DNA of 64,000 bases from positions 30,727,351 to 30,791,350 of the forward strand of contig OY755047.1 of NCBI GenBank assembly GCA_963576565.1. The letters run 5' to 3'. The notes beneath the pieces are model-generated. The model was not told the origin of the DNA. It saw nothing but the letters and a program-made list of their open reading frames with translations, and made no database searches. The first letter of the stretch is position 1, and the number at the start of each line of letters is the position of its first letter. Shown piece after piece: positions 52,806 through 64,000 of this stretch. The stretch is from Aspidapion aeneum (Eukaryota > Arthropoda > Insecta > Coleoptera > Brentidae). The translations under genes and the position numbers were made by a program.

Positions 52806-54950
52806 ATCAGAAAAATATGGAGATGTTTTAAGACCACTCAATTTCTGGTAAGGAAATATAGTTAGTTCATAACAGTGGTGTTATTTTTTACAAAAGTTGA
52901 GAAGGAACTAAAAAAAATCTAACTTTAAATTAAAATCACTGAAAATATATTTGGTTAAGATGTTTGTAAGCAAATACCCAACCTAACTTTATTAAAAATA
53001 TGTTCAGAAATAAAATAAAATGAAGTCCAGAGAGAAGAGAAATTATGGTCTAGGGCTATTTGGTTTTAAACTTTATCTAAAATAAAAGTAGTGAGTTGCA
53101 AACGGATATAAAAGACGTGTTTGGGTTTTATTGTGTTGGCAACATCGCGTTGTTGCTTCCCTATATTTTTCGATGAGGCTTATATTTGCAAAGAGAAGCC
53201 TGCACAAAATTAGTTTCAATATTTTATTAAAATTTTCGGGGATGTAATAAAACTTTTTTATTGCCTATACAGTTTTTTGTTTTGCTTCTTGAAGAATAAA
53301 TTTTACTATGAAATAATGTGCCTTTTCGGATAAAGTTTTTGGACTCATGAAATCCATACGATTATCTCTGAGCCACCATTAAAAATACAAGCTATTAAAT
53401 ACTAGAGTCCTTGTATATATGTTATATTTTAAAGAAATAGAAACTCGACAAACCCATCCAAGTCACTCAAACTCACATTGTTTAATTATAATATTTTCTT
53501 GTCATGTTCATTTGCTGTTCACTAAAATAATTTATGAGTCACCCCCTGTAAATGTTTGTCAAAAATCGATAATTTTAATTTTTCGAAGTTTATGAATTAC
53601 CAAGGATGGAAGGTGCGTCTCTCTCTAAAAAAGGCTAGAGTATAGACAACCGATATTTCCCTCTTTTGATTTTGAGTTAAATAATTTTGACTTTGATAAG
53701 TTTGTCGCGTCTCCACTAAATACTTACTACCAGTAACAAACTGTTATTACAGAGGTCCAACAATGGAATTACTCGATACAAATTCCGAAAAATGTAATTA
53801 TCTCTATGATTTTGACATTTGACAGCACATCATATTGGTATGACCAATCTAGCTGCCGTCGTACATCCTTGTTAATATTTTTTTAGTTTAAAAAAGAAAA
53901 TAAATAAGCTGCAAAATACGAAATTTTCCGTATTTGTTATTAATCATCAGTATATTGTATTTATTGTGTTGGTGTTTTGTCATCAGTATCTAGAAGCTTG
54001 TATTTTAAATTGTGCCTTTACACTAAGATACACTGTAATCAAAACTTGGATTAATCTATTGTGTCTCTGTTCATCTCACCCAAAACAAGAAAAGGGACAC
54101 GCATTTAGTCCTAGTTTGACATATAGCGTATACAAAAAAACGATTTTGTGAGTTCGTAGATTGTCTTGTGATTTTGATAATTGTTAAGATAACAATAAAT
54201 TCATTTAGAATGTGTTGGGAAACAAGTTTTTAAATATTTAAGTTTAATGTCAGATTGATACAGGAAATAAGATAACAAATAAAATACCTTTACATCAGGT
54301 TCTAACAAAAATAGGCTTTTTTATATGTACTTACACATAATTCTTATAAACTTTACAAACACTAGAATGGTTTTTCCATAAGGATATATCTCTTACAATA
54401 TGATATTTATTTTCTTATTTCTTATACAAATCCGGCAAGTTAGTTAAAACTCACCCAATTATTTTTTTATTATTTACATATTATTGTGTTGCTTTAGCGT
54501 TACGTTTGGTGAACTGCTTTTTTATTTTTAGTTAGCAAAAAATATATAAAGTTATATATTGTCTACTTATCACCCTGTAAGACTTTGTAATATGTACATT
54601 AATAGATTGTAAAATATAGAGTAACGTTAGTTATATTTTAAAATGCTGTTTTTTATTGTCTTGTCTAATTGTTTTAAACTGTAAATTTAAATGTCCCTTG
54701 GCTAAAAATAGAGGGGGCTTCTGCATTTTAGGGTCTTCTTCAGAGGGGCCAAATTCATAATCTATTTGCGTTTCAATGACTGATTTAAAAAATCTGAAAA
54801 AGAGGGGGAGCTACCCCTCCCTCCTTGCCCACCACTGGATGCCCTTCTATCCAATTTTGCGGCGGTTTTATATTTGACGCCCTAATGCACCCCTCCCATC
54901 TGGCCGCCCTTCCTGAAAATGTTAAGTGTAAACTTCTTTAGGCGCGTTTA
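52806..54950. other. 3' flank of Crag, no further gene recognised
   Basis: This should contain the 3' UTR. AATAAA motifs occur at about 53009-53014 and 53083-53088; which one is used cannot be told. No coding frame or repeat boundary is convincing. Confidence 0.45.
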
Positions 54951-54959
54951 GCAGTTTTT

Positions 54960-55860
54960 GTGGGTGGTGAATTGAACTGAACCGTCAGGCTCGGCTATGT
55001 ACCGCTCATTCGGGTGAAGTCGGCTCGAGTCGACTAACTATGAGAGGAACATTCAGCGAGCGATATGATGATGCAGATAAAGGTCAGTATTATTAATTTC
55101 GCCTTGTTGAAGTTTACACTTCTGCCGTGTGGTCTTAAACACACACAATTTTTTTTAATCTCTCGAAAATATTTTAGGGGTGATTTTGAGCTCTTTATAA
55201 AACTTATTGTTCCTTTTGAGTCAACCTTGCACCCAACCAACCAAAGCACTTGCCGCTTGTCGAGCGTGATTGGGATCTTCTTGCGAGTGCGCATAACCGT
55301 AAAAGAAACCTATCATAATATTGTTACGGGTTCACAACGACAAATTAAAACTCGCAATTGTTGAAAAACTATATGTCAATTTATTTCGATAATTATGTAC
55401 AAAAATACGCACTTACACTTACTAATAACTCGCTGATAATGCACTACTATAATCGGTCTATTAACTTCGTGTTAATATCTCACGACCACTACAGTACGGT
55501 ATCTGCGACTGACTCCTGGTGCGCGACCCCGGCCCTATATATAGGATCGTCCATCTCTCTCGAACTTTCCGGCAGCCTTCGACGTCCGGAAAGTTCCCGC
55601 ACTACCGCGACCGCAAGCCACAGACAACGCAACTAAAACCTAGACTAAGAATACAACCTTAAGATAAATCGACCTAATACTACACTAAACCAGAGAACAT
55701 ATAACATCTAAAGAACCTCCGCCAAATCGCTCAATCGCGAGCCCAGTAAAACTTTGCCAGAAGAAGAGGGCTCTGCGATCGTTACTTTGCGAGTGACAGT
55801 GGCGGAGGCATGCAAGGCTCCTGTTCAGATACACTATTAAGGTGACCATGTTTTAAACGT
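54960..55860. other. GC-richer block, possible LTR-like sequence
   Basis: The composition differs from its surroundings. A TATATATA-type box at about 55545 (CCCTATATATAGGATCG) is followed by a GC-rich initiator-like stretch with a CTTTCCGG / CCGGAAAG inverted repeat. A start TGTTACGGGTTC at 55321 would suit an LTR, but I found neither a matching end nor a target duplication. Confidence 0.3.
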
Positions 55861-55929
55861 TTTTATTAACTTCACAGAGCCTGGCGATGTCTGTCATCAA
55901 ATCTAGCGATTTATTTTTGACACACTTCC

Positions 55930-56690
55930 CGTGAACCGATTTTAATGAAATTCAGCAAAGTAGTGTAGGTCCGATGACGATACAATACTATGAAAACAGA
56001 TGGGTGGTAGAAAGTGGTTAAGGGGTGTAAAAGGGATAAATCCATAACTTTGAAACCAAATCAGATATGACCATGCGGTTTTCAGATTTACCATTTGGTC
56101 TAATGAAAATACATCTTTATTTAAAATTATCGGAAATACGGGGGTAGGTGAGGGGTGTAAGGGAGGGCAATTCAGAACTTTGAAACCAAAACAGATACAA
56201 ACATGCGGTTTTCAGATGTATGATTTGATCGGGTGACAACACAATTTTATGAACAAAAATCGGAAATAGGGGGTGGTAAGGGGTAAGAGCTGTAAAGGGG
56301 GTAAATTTAGAACTTTGTAAAAATACAAATAGAAACATGCCGTTTTCAGATTTATGATTGGTTCTGGTGACAATATAATTTTATGATAAAAAAACGGCGG
56401 TAGGGGGACGTCAGGGCTGTAAAGGGGGTAAATTCATAACTAGTAATCAAAACAGACACGAATATGCGATTTTCAGATTTATGATTTGATCTAGTGACAA
56501 TCCAATTTTATGAAAAAAAAACGGAATTAAGGGGTTGGTGAGAAGTGCAAAAGAGGTAAATTCTGACCTTTGATATTTAAATAAATACGAACATGCGATT
56601 TTCAGATTTATGTTTTGTTCTGCTGACAATACTATTTTATGAAAAAAACGGAGGTATCGCATGAGGAATGGGATTGTATAAAATTGTCAG
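55930..56690. repeat. Degenerate ~130-bp tandem repeat, about five copies
   Basis: The blocks AACTTTGAAACCAAANCAGA and ATGCGGTTTTCAGATTTA recur at about 56043, 56171, 56309, 56435 and 56566 (spacing 126-138 bp), each with a G-rich GGGGTGTAAAGGGGGTAAAT-like part. A more diverged unit may start near 55930. Confidence 0.8.
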
Positions 56691-56810
56691 AAAAGAAACC
56701 TTGTAATCATGAGGCACTACTAGAAATGGAAAGGCTGTGAAAGCCATAATTATACATCTTGCATACTTCTGTTTTTTTCATTAAAAAATTTTTAAAAAAT
56801 AATATAAATC

Positions 56811-57140
56811 TATATTTTTAGTTAAACGATTTCGAAAATTGTACTAAAAAGTAAAAAATACCTTAGAAGATTTCTGTTGGCACATTATATATTTTTAAGT
56901 TCAATACAAAGTCGGGGTAAATTATTAAAGATATTGACACCCATCAATTCTACGTTCGGGATAAAAATGTGGCGCGTATACATCTCAATTTGATCTTTAA
57001 TAATCGCGCCACGATTTTAAAAATATCTAATGTACCAGTAACGCTATTGGTACATCTAGACAGTAGTAATCTAGCAAATTATTTTTATTTTTTTTGTGAA
57101 ATTTTATAATAAAATCGTTTAACTAAAAAAAAATATATAT
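56811..57140. mobile_element. MITE-like inverted repeat
   Basis: TATATTTTTAGTTAAACGAT at 56811 and the complement ATCGTTTAACTAAAAAAAAATATA-like end near 57140, with an inner TGGCGCG / CGCGCCA pair. No coding sequence. Confidence 0.6.
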
Positions 57141-57633
57141 ATTTATTTTATTGCAGAAAATCATGGCATTTTACTGAATGTCACCACATTAATTTTAGAC
57201 CGAACAAAATAAAGTTTTTTACTCGGAGGAGGTTTTTAGAGGAAAGATAAAATAAAAACTGTCATGCAGTACATATTAATTACTACACTAAACATACGTT
57301 CTTAAACTCTAACATACCTACTTATATAGCGTGCGTCTCACATAAAAGTAACTACAGGGGGTCTTGTTAACTAGGAGGAAATTAGCGTCATTCCAAGGCC
57401 AGTGAAATGCTCTGTTTTTCTTATTAATTATTGATTTAAAAATTTCCAACTGCGGTGGCAAAAATATTCAAAACTAACCAAAATGTTAACAATTGATACT
57501 ATTTTTACCGAAGATTTTAATTTTTTTTATAATTTTCGCTTGCGGCATCAAGTTTTTCAGTTTTTACCAAAATGTTTTTTCGCGGCGCCATGTGTTATAA
57601 AATTTTCGCTACACCATTTCTTTGCAATTTTTT

Positions 57634-57790
57634 TTCTATAAGGGCGAAACAATTAACTCTCAACACTTAATAGATCCATCAGATGTTGGACCCTCGTTAG
57701 ACTAAGCTTTCGAGCTACCCACGAATAAATACGAGAGAAATGAGACCATTTTTACCCCTGTAGCTACGAAAACTTGTTGGGTGTATATAA
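57634..57790 (+). mobile_element. Truncated second copy of the ribozyme-bearing element
   Basis: Retains GGGCGAAAC, CTCAACACTTAATAG, TTGGACCCTCGTTAGACTAA and GAGCTACCCACGAATAAATA, aligned with 42752-42870. The 5' core (GTGTT-CTGANGA and the first stem II strand) is missing, so no hammerhead can form. Confidence 0.65.
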
Positions 57791-59240
57791 GTTGAACGTA
57801 TATTGCTAAGCTTCTTTATTTTTCGCATTATTCTTTTGCAAAATGGCCCGGATGGTTATCCTGTCCGACGGCTTCATCGGTGCTAACTTTTTTACTTTAA
57901 AAGGCATTGAAACATCCAATATATGCCCAGGCGATGCCCTCGAAGTCCACTAACTTTGGTGAATAACATTTTTGACAACCCAAAAAAAGCTCCGGTCATT
58001 TTAAAGAAAGAATTTTTGACGACCTACCCAGCAATGGATCGGAAAAGCCCAGGCAACTCCCGCAAGGCCCGGGAAATGCCCAGACAAGGACCCCGCAATG
58101 CCCCGGAAGTGCCCCTATATGTACGCCAAATTATAAGACGACGTTGCGTCGCGTCTTCGACAAGATAGACGCTATACTGGGCTGACAACGAAGTAGCCCG
58201 AATGGTCACCCTAACTTTCTCAAGCCAATAAAATTATATGAAGAGCGGGCATGTGTCGCGAAACAATGCATGTCTGGCGAGTTGACACGGGATCATTGCG
58301 TGAACAGTTTACTCAAGAAAAAGGGTAATAAAATAGAAATACAGTGGTGGCCAATAAGAATGCCCTAAAACTGAATAAAGATCTGATCCTGCTCTAACTA
58401 TAAAAAAAGTAGGGGTATATTTAAACATTCAATCTATTTCTCATTTCACAAGCTAGGGCAATTTTTCGCACCAAATGTTGTAGTGCCTTTCTGTCACGTT
58501 AAAAAAAAAAAGATAGTGTAGTTTTAGGCGACCAGTACTATTCGAAAGAGGCGTAAAATATTTCTATATGTGTTTTTTTTCATGGGGTTAGTTGGATAAC
58601 TCTATAAAGCATTGGAAATTGTCACAGAAATATTAGCTTCTACTTTTGTCTTAAGATAATTCAGTCGTAAAAAAGGTGAGCCTTATACCCCTCATCTACC
58701 TTACATCACTGTAATATTCTATTAATTTTTTAAGATTTAACTCAAAAAACTATCAAAGTTAACAAAGTACATAACTTAAAATGTATACCTAGCTTATTTG
58801 ATTAAAAGTTAAATATTACTTACTTACATTTTCATAAACCCTGTTTTCCTATTTATTAGTTAAAAAAAATAACGTTTTTCATTTGAAATAAATTTAGAAA
58901 AAAAACTTTTTGAAAACAAGCTTTTATAAAATGGACTAAAAAGCATAAAATAATATTTTGAGTGTTCTGATATCATAAAAATAAAACAGATGTTTTTTTT
59001 TCTTAATTTATTTTTTAATTTTTAGATTTGTCTGTCTATGCATTTCAGCTTGCGCATCGATATTGCAGGGAGTCTTTCCTGTCAATTTTAAAATATCTGT
59101 CTTCGATGAGAAGGCCGTCCAACAAAGGCGACATATGCTAAAACTGTCGTTATTATTATGATCATTATACGCAAGGATTAATTAATTTTGGTCGAGATCG
59201 AACAAACTAAAGCCTTACCTCTTCTACGCCCCCCCCTTTT
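57791..59240. other. No recognised feature
   Basis: 57900-58170 is GC-richer with runs such as GCCCAGGCAACTCCCGCAAGG and an 81-codon open frame that looks compositional, not genic. The rest is AT-rich without structure that I can support. Confidence 0.4.
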
Positions 59241-60170
59241 AGTGAGAGAGCATGTGAATTTTGAAATCAATCAGTTACCTACGTGGAAGTCAGTTGAAAG
59301 TAATCAGAAAAAATCGTCATTAAATCGTCCATTTTGAATCCGCCATATTGAATTTTTGTAATCAGCTCAAAAATTCGTCCTCATTCCCAAAAACCCCCAG
59401 ATACCAATTTTGGTGGAAATCCGACAAACTAAAATTTTACCCCCTCTCCGCCCTCCAAGTTAGGGGGGGAGGTAGAATCCCTGTATGTTGACTTATATCC
59501 AAATATGTCAACATACAGGGACTCTAGGGGGAGGTAGGCAGTCAGTGATACCACATTATTGGATTTTCATCGGAACTATAACGGTATGCGAAATTTGAAG
59601 TCAATCGGATACGTGGAAGTCAGTTGAAAGTACTCAGAAAAACTTGATATTAAATCGTCCATTTTGAATCCGCCATATTGAATTTTTGTAATCTGATTAA
59701 AAATTCGTTATCCTCATCCTCAAAAACCCCCAGATACCAATTTTGGTGGAAATCCAACAAACTAAAATTTTACCCCCTCTCCGCCCACCAGGTTAGGGGT
59801 GAGGTAGGCAGTCAGTTCTACCACATTATTGAATTGTCATCGGAACTATAACGGTATGCGAAATTTGAAGTCAATCGGATACGTGGAAGTCAGTTGAAAG
59901 TAATCAGAAAAACTTGACATTAAATCGTCCAATTTGAATCCGCCATATTGAATTTTTATAATCTGATCAAAAATTCGTAATTCTCATACTCAAAAACCCC
60001 CAGATACCAATTTTGGTTGAAATCGGACAAACTAAAGTTTTACCCCCTCTCCATCCCCCACGTTAGGGGGGAGGTAGGTACCGGATGAAACCATATTATT
60101 GTATTGTCATCGGAACTAAGACGCTATGCGAAATTTGAAGTTAATCGGATGTTTGGAAGTTCTTCAAAAA
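59240..60170. repeat. ~270-bp tandem repeat, three and a half copies
   Basis: GAAATTTGAAGTCAATCGGA recurs at about 59591, 59860 and 60129 (269-bp steps), with a more diverged copy at about 59256. Shared inner blocks are AAATCGTCCATTTTGAATCC, GCCATATTGAATTTTTGTAAT and CCCCAGATACCAATTTTGG. A microsatellite (ACAT)n at about 60190-60228 follows the array. Confidence 0.88.
59464..59535. repeat. Palindromic mini-element, copy 2, inserted in a tandem-repeat unit
   Basis: 59474-59525 is the same palindrome as 392-441 (the right 27 bp are identical), flanked by GGGGGAGGT on both sides. The neighbouring 269-bp repeat units lack it and read through the junction as GTTAGGGGTGAGGTAGGCAG, so the empty site and the 9-11 bp duplication can be read directly. 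Confidence 0.85.
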
Positions 60171-60324
60171 TGAGTTGCAAGATTTGATTACATACATACC
60201 CATATACATACATACATACATACATACAGGTGAAGTTAAATAAAAGCTTGTAATAATAAAAGGGCGTACACGCCAAATTCTAAAATACCTTCGAATCAAA
60301 AAAACCTTTAAAAATTTTTATATA

Positions 60325-61453
60325 CCAGGTGGGCCAAAAAAACCGGACATTTTTTTTCATTATAACTTTTGAACTGTAGAATTGATTTTAATGGAACAAA
60401 CTGCACTCCGCAGCGAATTAATCAGACTTGATTAAATATATTTTTTTGCCGCCATCTCAAAATCCAAGATGGCAGACCAAATTAAAATGTAACCTTCAAA
60501 GATGCTCGTTTATTCTTTATTTTAATTATTTTTTAAATTAGTAAGAAAACTACATTCTTGCCACGCACAACAAGGAACGAATCAGCAATATCAGTTCAGT
60601 GGTTTAAAAAAAAAATCAACCATTGTTTTGCATATTATACGATTGCCTTGCTAATCAATTTTAATGAAATAAAAAACATCCTAATGATTTTTTATTTCAC
60701 TAAGATCGGTTCAGTAATAATGAGTTTATAAGGAAATGAATGCAGGCAGGATTAGCAATGCAATCGTATAATCTGTTAAACAATGACTGAAATAAAAATA
60801 GATTTTTTGAGAACCATCAAACCGATTTTACCAGATTGTACTACTTTGTGCGAGCCAAAAGTAGTGCTTTTCCATAGATTAAAAAAAAACTAAAACATTG
60901 TCAGAAAACAAGAATTAACACGCCATCTTAAAGAATCAAGTATGATTCTGTCCGCCATCTTAAATTTTAGAATGGCTGTAAATTTTGATCATATAGTCTT
61001 TAAAAGGCAATCAATTTTGACCATGATGTTATTTATTTTATTAAAATCGGTTCAGTATTATTGAATTTATAAGGAAATAAATGCAGACATGATTGGCAAT
61101 CGTATAATATTATATAATAATATAACAATGGTTGAAACAAAAATATATTTTTTTAGAACCACCGAACCGATTTTGTTAATTCGTACCTTGTTGTGCGTGG
61201 CAAGAATGCAGTTTTTTTATAGATTTAAAAAAAATAATTAAAACGTGTTCGCAACACAAGAATAAACGAGAATCTTTGAAGGGTACAATTTAATGTCATC
61301 CGCCATCTTGAATTTTGAGATGGCGGACAAAAAAATATATTTATTTAAATCTCTGATTAATTCTCTGGCAAGTGCAGTTTGTCCCATTAAAATCGATGGT
61401 ATAATTCAAATGTTATAATGAAAAAAAAATCCGGTTTTTTTTGGCCCACCCAG
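60325..61453. mobile_element. 1.13 kb foldback element
   Basis: The ends CAGGTGGGCCAAAAAAACCGG and complement (CCGGTTTTTTTTGGCCCACC, then CAG). Pairing continues inward along most of the element (GCCGCCATCTCAAAATCCAAG, TTGCCACGCACAACAAGG and their complements). TA lies outside the right end and near the left. No transposase frame. Confidence 0.8.
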
Positions 61454-62180
61454 TAGTTTAAAAAAACAAGTTCAAGACCTAGAATGTTTGTTGCAAATAT
61501 CGCTCCTATCGTCTGTTTCATAAGGGCGTAAAACGTTTTTAGCTCCTTTGAAATTTAGGAAATAGCCTTAACGCCTTTCTGTCTGTCTGTTTAAACCGTG
61601 GATATAAATTTTTTAGTAAATTTTTGTCTCCCAGCAAATATTAACATAACCATATAAAATATGCGACATTTCTAAAATTTTCATAAAAATCCAAAAAATG
61701 GTTATAAAACCTGACCTTTTAAAAATTTAAATTTTACTTTTTCTGTGAATTTGCAATTGCCTCCGCTCTGGGTTTATTTTCACGGATCACCCAAATATTA
61801 TAAAACAGAAAATTAAATCGACCTGGGTAGGTACGTATTTATTAATCAGTCTACATACCTACTTCAAATATTACGCGTTTCGCTTGACCTTCGACCGGCC
61901 GCATTCGCGTTGACGACAGCCGACGTTAACACCCGATGACACCCGATTCAATTTTTGTTTTGCACGCGCGCCTATGGTTTTTCGTGCAAGACTCGATCGG
62001 CGCGGCTTACCTACTTCTTTATAAATTAAATTCGAAGAAGATATGTACGATATTCACGTTATAACAAGGGCTCGAGATTTTCTACATGCGTTGTCCTTCT
62101 TGTCCAGTTATTTCTTCGATGACTAAACCTAAATAAATTCCAATTATAAAATTTAAATAACTTAAATTTGTAAAACTATC
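61454..62180. other. Probable 3' end/LTR zone of the Ty3/gypsy element
   Basis: It lies beyond the gypsy coding region. A purine-rich tract on the - strand (GAAGAGGAGGATAG at about 62195-62180) is a candidate polypurine tract that would mark the LTR start. The other LTR is outside the window, so its limits cannot be set. Confidence 0.4.
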
Positions 62181-62206
62181 CTCCTCTTCAGGTTTGATCG
62201 TCTCGA

Positions 62207-62440
62207 TCAACATTTCCCAGGTAAGGTTTTAGTCTGTCTAGATGAACAACTTTCATCTTGGACTTCGGGCTTCTCTGGATTCGGTAAGTCATTAATTCTC
62301 TTAACAACTTTATAAGGCCCTTCCCATGGTGGTGTCAACTTAGGTGATCTTCCTTTCTTGCGTTGAGGATTGTATAGCCAGACTTGATCATTCTCTTTGA
62401 ACCCTGAAGAGTTTGCTTTCAGGTCATATCTCGCTTTCAT
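62207..62440 (-). pseudogene. Gypsy integrase C-terminal tail
   Basis: The segment DQVWLYNPQRKKGRSPKLTP, WEGPYKVVKRIND is the usual post-integrase module. After RIND the frame is lost; the expected VVHLDRLKPYLG-type end is still visible in another frame (KVVHLDRLKPYLG). Confidence 0.85.
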
Positions 62441-63514
62441 GCGGTCACTGCTATTTCTATTCGCTCTCTAACCACTTCATGGATATCGTGCAGCTTTTGC
62501 CTTAAACGTTCGACATAGTCATTAACCTCTAAGTGTGCTTCTTCAGGTGAACCAAACATGATATCACATGGTAAACGCAGTTCTCTACCAAACAGGATAC
62601 TAGATGGAGTAGCTCCTGTCGTATTGTGAATGGCAGTTTTATAGGCCATCAAAAACAATGAAATATATTGGTCCCAATCTGTTTGCAAAGATGTTCCTCT
62701 ATTGTTTTATTAAATCTTTCAACCATGCCATCTGACTGCGGATGCAAAGCAGTAGTCCGTGTTTTATGTATTCCTAAAAGGTCACAGAGATTCTGGAAGA
62801 GCTTTGATTCAAAGTTTCTTCCTTGATCTGAATGTAGTTCCAAAGGAATGCCAAATCGGCTGAAAACATCATTTACCAGAACTTCTGCAACTGTAGCGGC
62901 CTCTTGGTTAGGCAAAGCAAAAACTTCTGGCCATTTGCTAAAATAATCCATGACAACAAGGATGTATTTGTTGCCCTTTTTAGTTTCTGGAAATGGTCCG
63001 GCCACATCAATAGCAATGCGTTCGAATGGCAGACCTACGTTATATTGTTTCATTTGACATCTGGACCTTGTTTTGGGACCTTGGCTGGCTGCACAAGTCG
63101 AACATCGGCGGCACCAGTTTTTCACATCTTGAAAGTAATTGACCCAATAAAATCGGTTTCGAATTTTGTCCATGTTTTTATTTATGCCTAGGTGCGCGCC
63201 TGATTTTCCACCATGGCATTCGGCCATTATATTGTCTACCATGCCCTAGGAACCACTACTTGATTAATCACAGTAAGGCCATCGACACTTTCCCAGGCAC
63301 GTTTAAGGATGTTTTCTTCTACTATCAGTGAATCCCATTGTGCCCACAGTGATTTGAATATCACCCCTTGGTTTGCGATATCTTGCCATGATGGTCGTGG
63401 TTTGTTCTCTTCTTTCAATCGCAAGATAGGTCCTACATCTTTGTCGTTAAGTTGTGTGGTTCTAATCGAAGCCGACATCCATTCTTCATCTGGTTCTAAC
63501 TTTATCTGGCGCAC
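62437..63514 (-). pseudogene. Gypsy integrase
   Basis: The H2C2 zinc finger (HGGKSGAHLGINKNMDKI ... WCRRCSTCAASQ) is followed by the core: AIDVAGPFPETKKG (first Asp), HSDQGRNFESKLF (second Asp), HPQSDGMVERFNKTIEEHL (Glu). Then YISLFLMAYKTAIHNTTGAT continues in 62688-62437. Confidence 0.92.
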
Positions 63515-64000
63515 CTAGGTAATTCCTTCTTTCTGGTCAATTTTCCTGCAATGTTTACAATCCTCGGGGCAAGGTCTTCTGGACAATGCATCTGCATTAT
63601 TATGCACCCTTCCTGCTCGGTGCTTAATTTGATAATGGTATTGTTGTAGCTTTTCGATCCATCTCGCGACTTGCCCCTCAGGTTGTTTCATTTTCATGAG
63701 CCACTGTAACGCAGCATGATCCGTTCTAATCAGAAACTCTTGTCCGTAGAGATATTTGTGAAAGTGATCTACGGATTTAACTATGGCTAGGAGCTCCTTT
63801 CTAGTAACACAATAATTTCTCTCTGGTTTGGATAGCTTCTTGCTGAAAAATTCGATGACCCGTTCTTCTCCATCTTGTACTTGGGAGAGTACTGCTCCCA
63901 TGCCATCGTTGCTCGCATCAGTATCTAATATGAATTTTCCTTTTGGAATGGGATATGCAAGAATCGGACTAGAACATAATGCTGCTTTTAGTCTTCTAAA
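63515..64000 (-). pseudogene. Gypsy RNase H
   Basis: RNase H block: ASNDGMGAVLSQVQDGEE (around 63905), FFSKKLSKPERNYCVTRKEL, LAIVKSVDHFHKYLYG, FLIRTDHAALQWL and AGRVHNNADALSRRPC. The upstream RT lies beyond the window. Confidence 0.92.

Larger units (their letters stand above)
62207..64000 (-). mobile_element. Ty3/gypsy retrotransposon, 3' part of pol
   Basis: RNase H, integrase and a C-terminal tail follow each other on the - strand, and the element continues past the window edge. Reading is broken by a TAG near 63515, a one-base shift near 63240, a break near 62650-62690 and a shift near 62290. It is inactive here. Confidence 0.93.

Noticed and set aside
55321..55860. A solo LTR starting TGTTACGGG
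   Set aside because: The composition and TATA motif fit, but no CA end with matching flanking duplication could be found, so it is listed only as a low-confidence block.
57923..58168. 81-residue Arg/Pro-rich protein
   Set aside because: Open on both strands because of GC-rich, stop-poor composition; no recognisable domain and no gene context.
1..64000. CRISPR arrays, operons or prokaryotic features
   Set aside because: The window is clearly eukaryotic: spliceosomal introns, TATA and AATAAA signals, and insect transposons. The tandem arrays have no spacer structure.

Overview
The window looks like nuclear DNA of an insect, most likely a plant-feeding (phytophagan) beetle. It is AT-rich, its genes carry spliceosomal introns, transposable elements are dense, and there is a tandem family of glycoside hydrolase 28 (GH28) pectinases with animal-type introns and secretion signals. 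Among animals such GH28 genes are known mainly from Phytophaga beetles, where they are thought to descend from a fungal gene. I cannot name the species.

The backbone is the 3' part of one host gene on the + strand, an orthologue of DENND4 (Crag in Drosophila), a Rab guanine-nucleotide exchange factor. Fifteen exons (1801-1935 to 52709-52805) join in consistent reading phase and end at a TAG stop at 52803-52805. They encode about 720 C-terminal residues. The MABP and DENN domains should lie upstream of the window.

The second exon is followed by a 21.6 kb intron (2455-24053). It holds four complete, intact, four-exon GH28 genes, all on the opposite strand: A (5771-4186), B (11547-7632), C (17721-13662) and D (21907-18691). 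Each encodes 353-355 residues with a signal peptide. They keep the NTDG, QDD and HG motifs, but all four have His in place of the usual Arg of the RIK motif. B, C and D share a TATA box 48-49 bp upstream of the ATG. Their AATAAA signals lie 22-25 bases after the stop. In gene A a 1.27 kb Harbinger-like element sits between stop and AATAAA. Genes C and D also share flanking and intronic sequence, so they come from a recent segmental duplication.

The other introns and the 3' flank are full of mobile DNA. They hold TIR/foldback MITEs, two hAT-type elements with perfect 8-bp target duplications, a decayed mariner, a Jockey/CR1-type LINE, several RTE-type fragments and tRNA-derived SINEs. Penelope-like (PLE) fragments are present, one split by a complete but inactivated Pao/BEL LTR retrotransposon (43141-49811) with a 5-bp target duplication. 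A hammerhead ribozyme fold lies at 42730-42775. The last 1.8 kb is the 3' part of a decayed Ty3/gypsy element on the - strand. Degenerate tandem repeats occupy about 55.9-56.7 kb and 59.2-60.2 kb.

The observations I rate highest are: the antisense pectinase cluster inside a DENND4 intron and its shared active-site substitution; the transposon that moved gene A's poly(A) signal; an apparently unnamed ~50-bp palindromic mini-element with ~10-bp target duplications, present twice intact and once as a half; and the hammerhead ribozyme insert.
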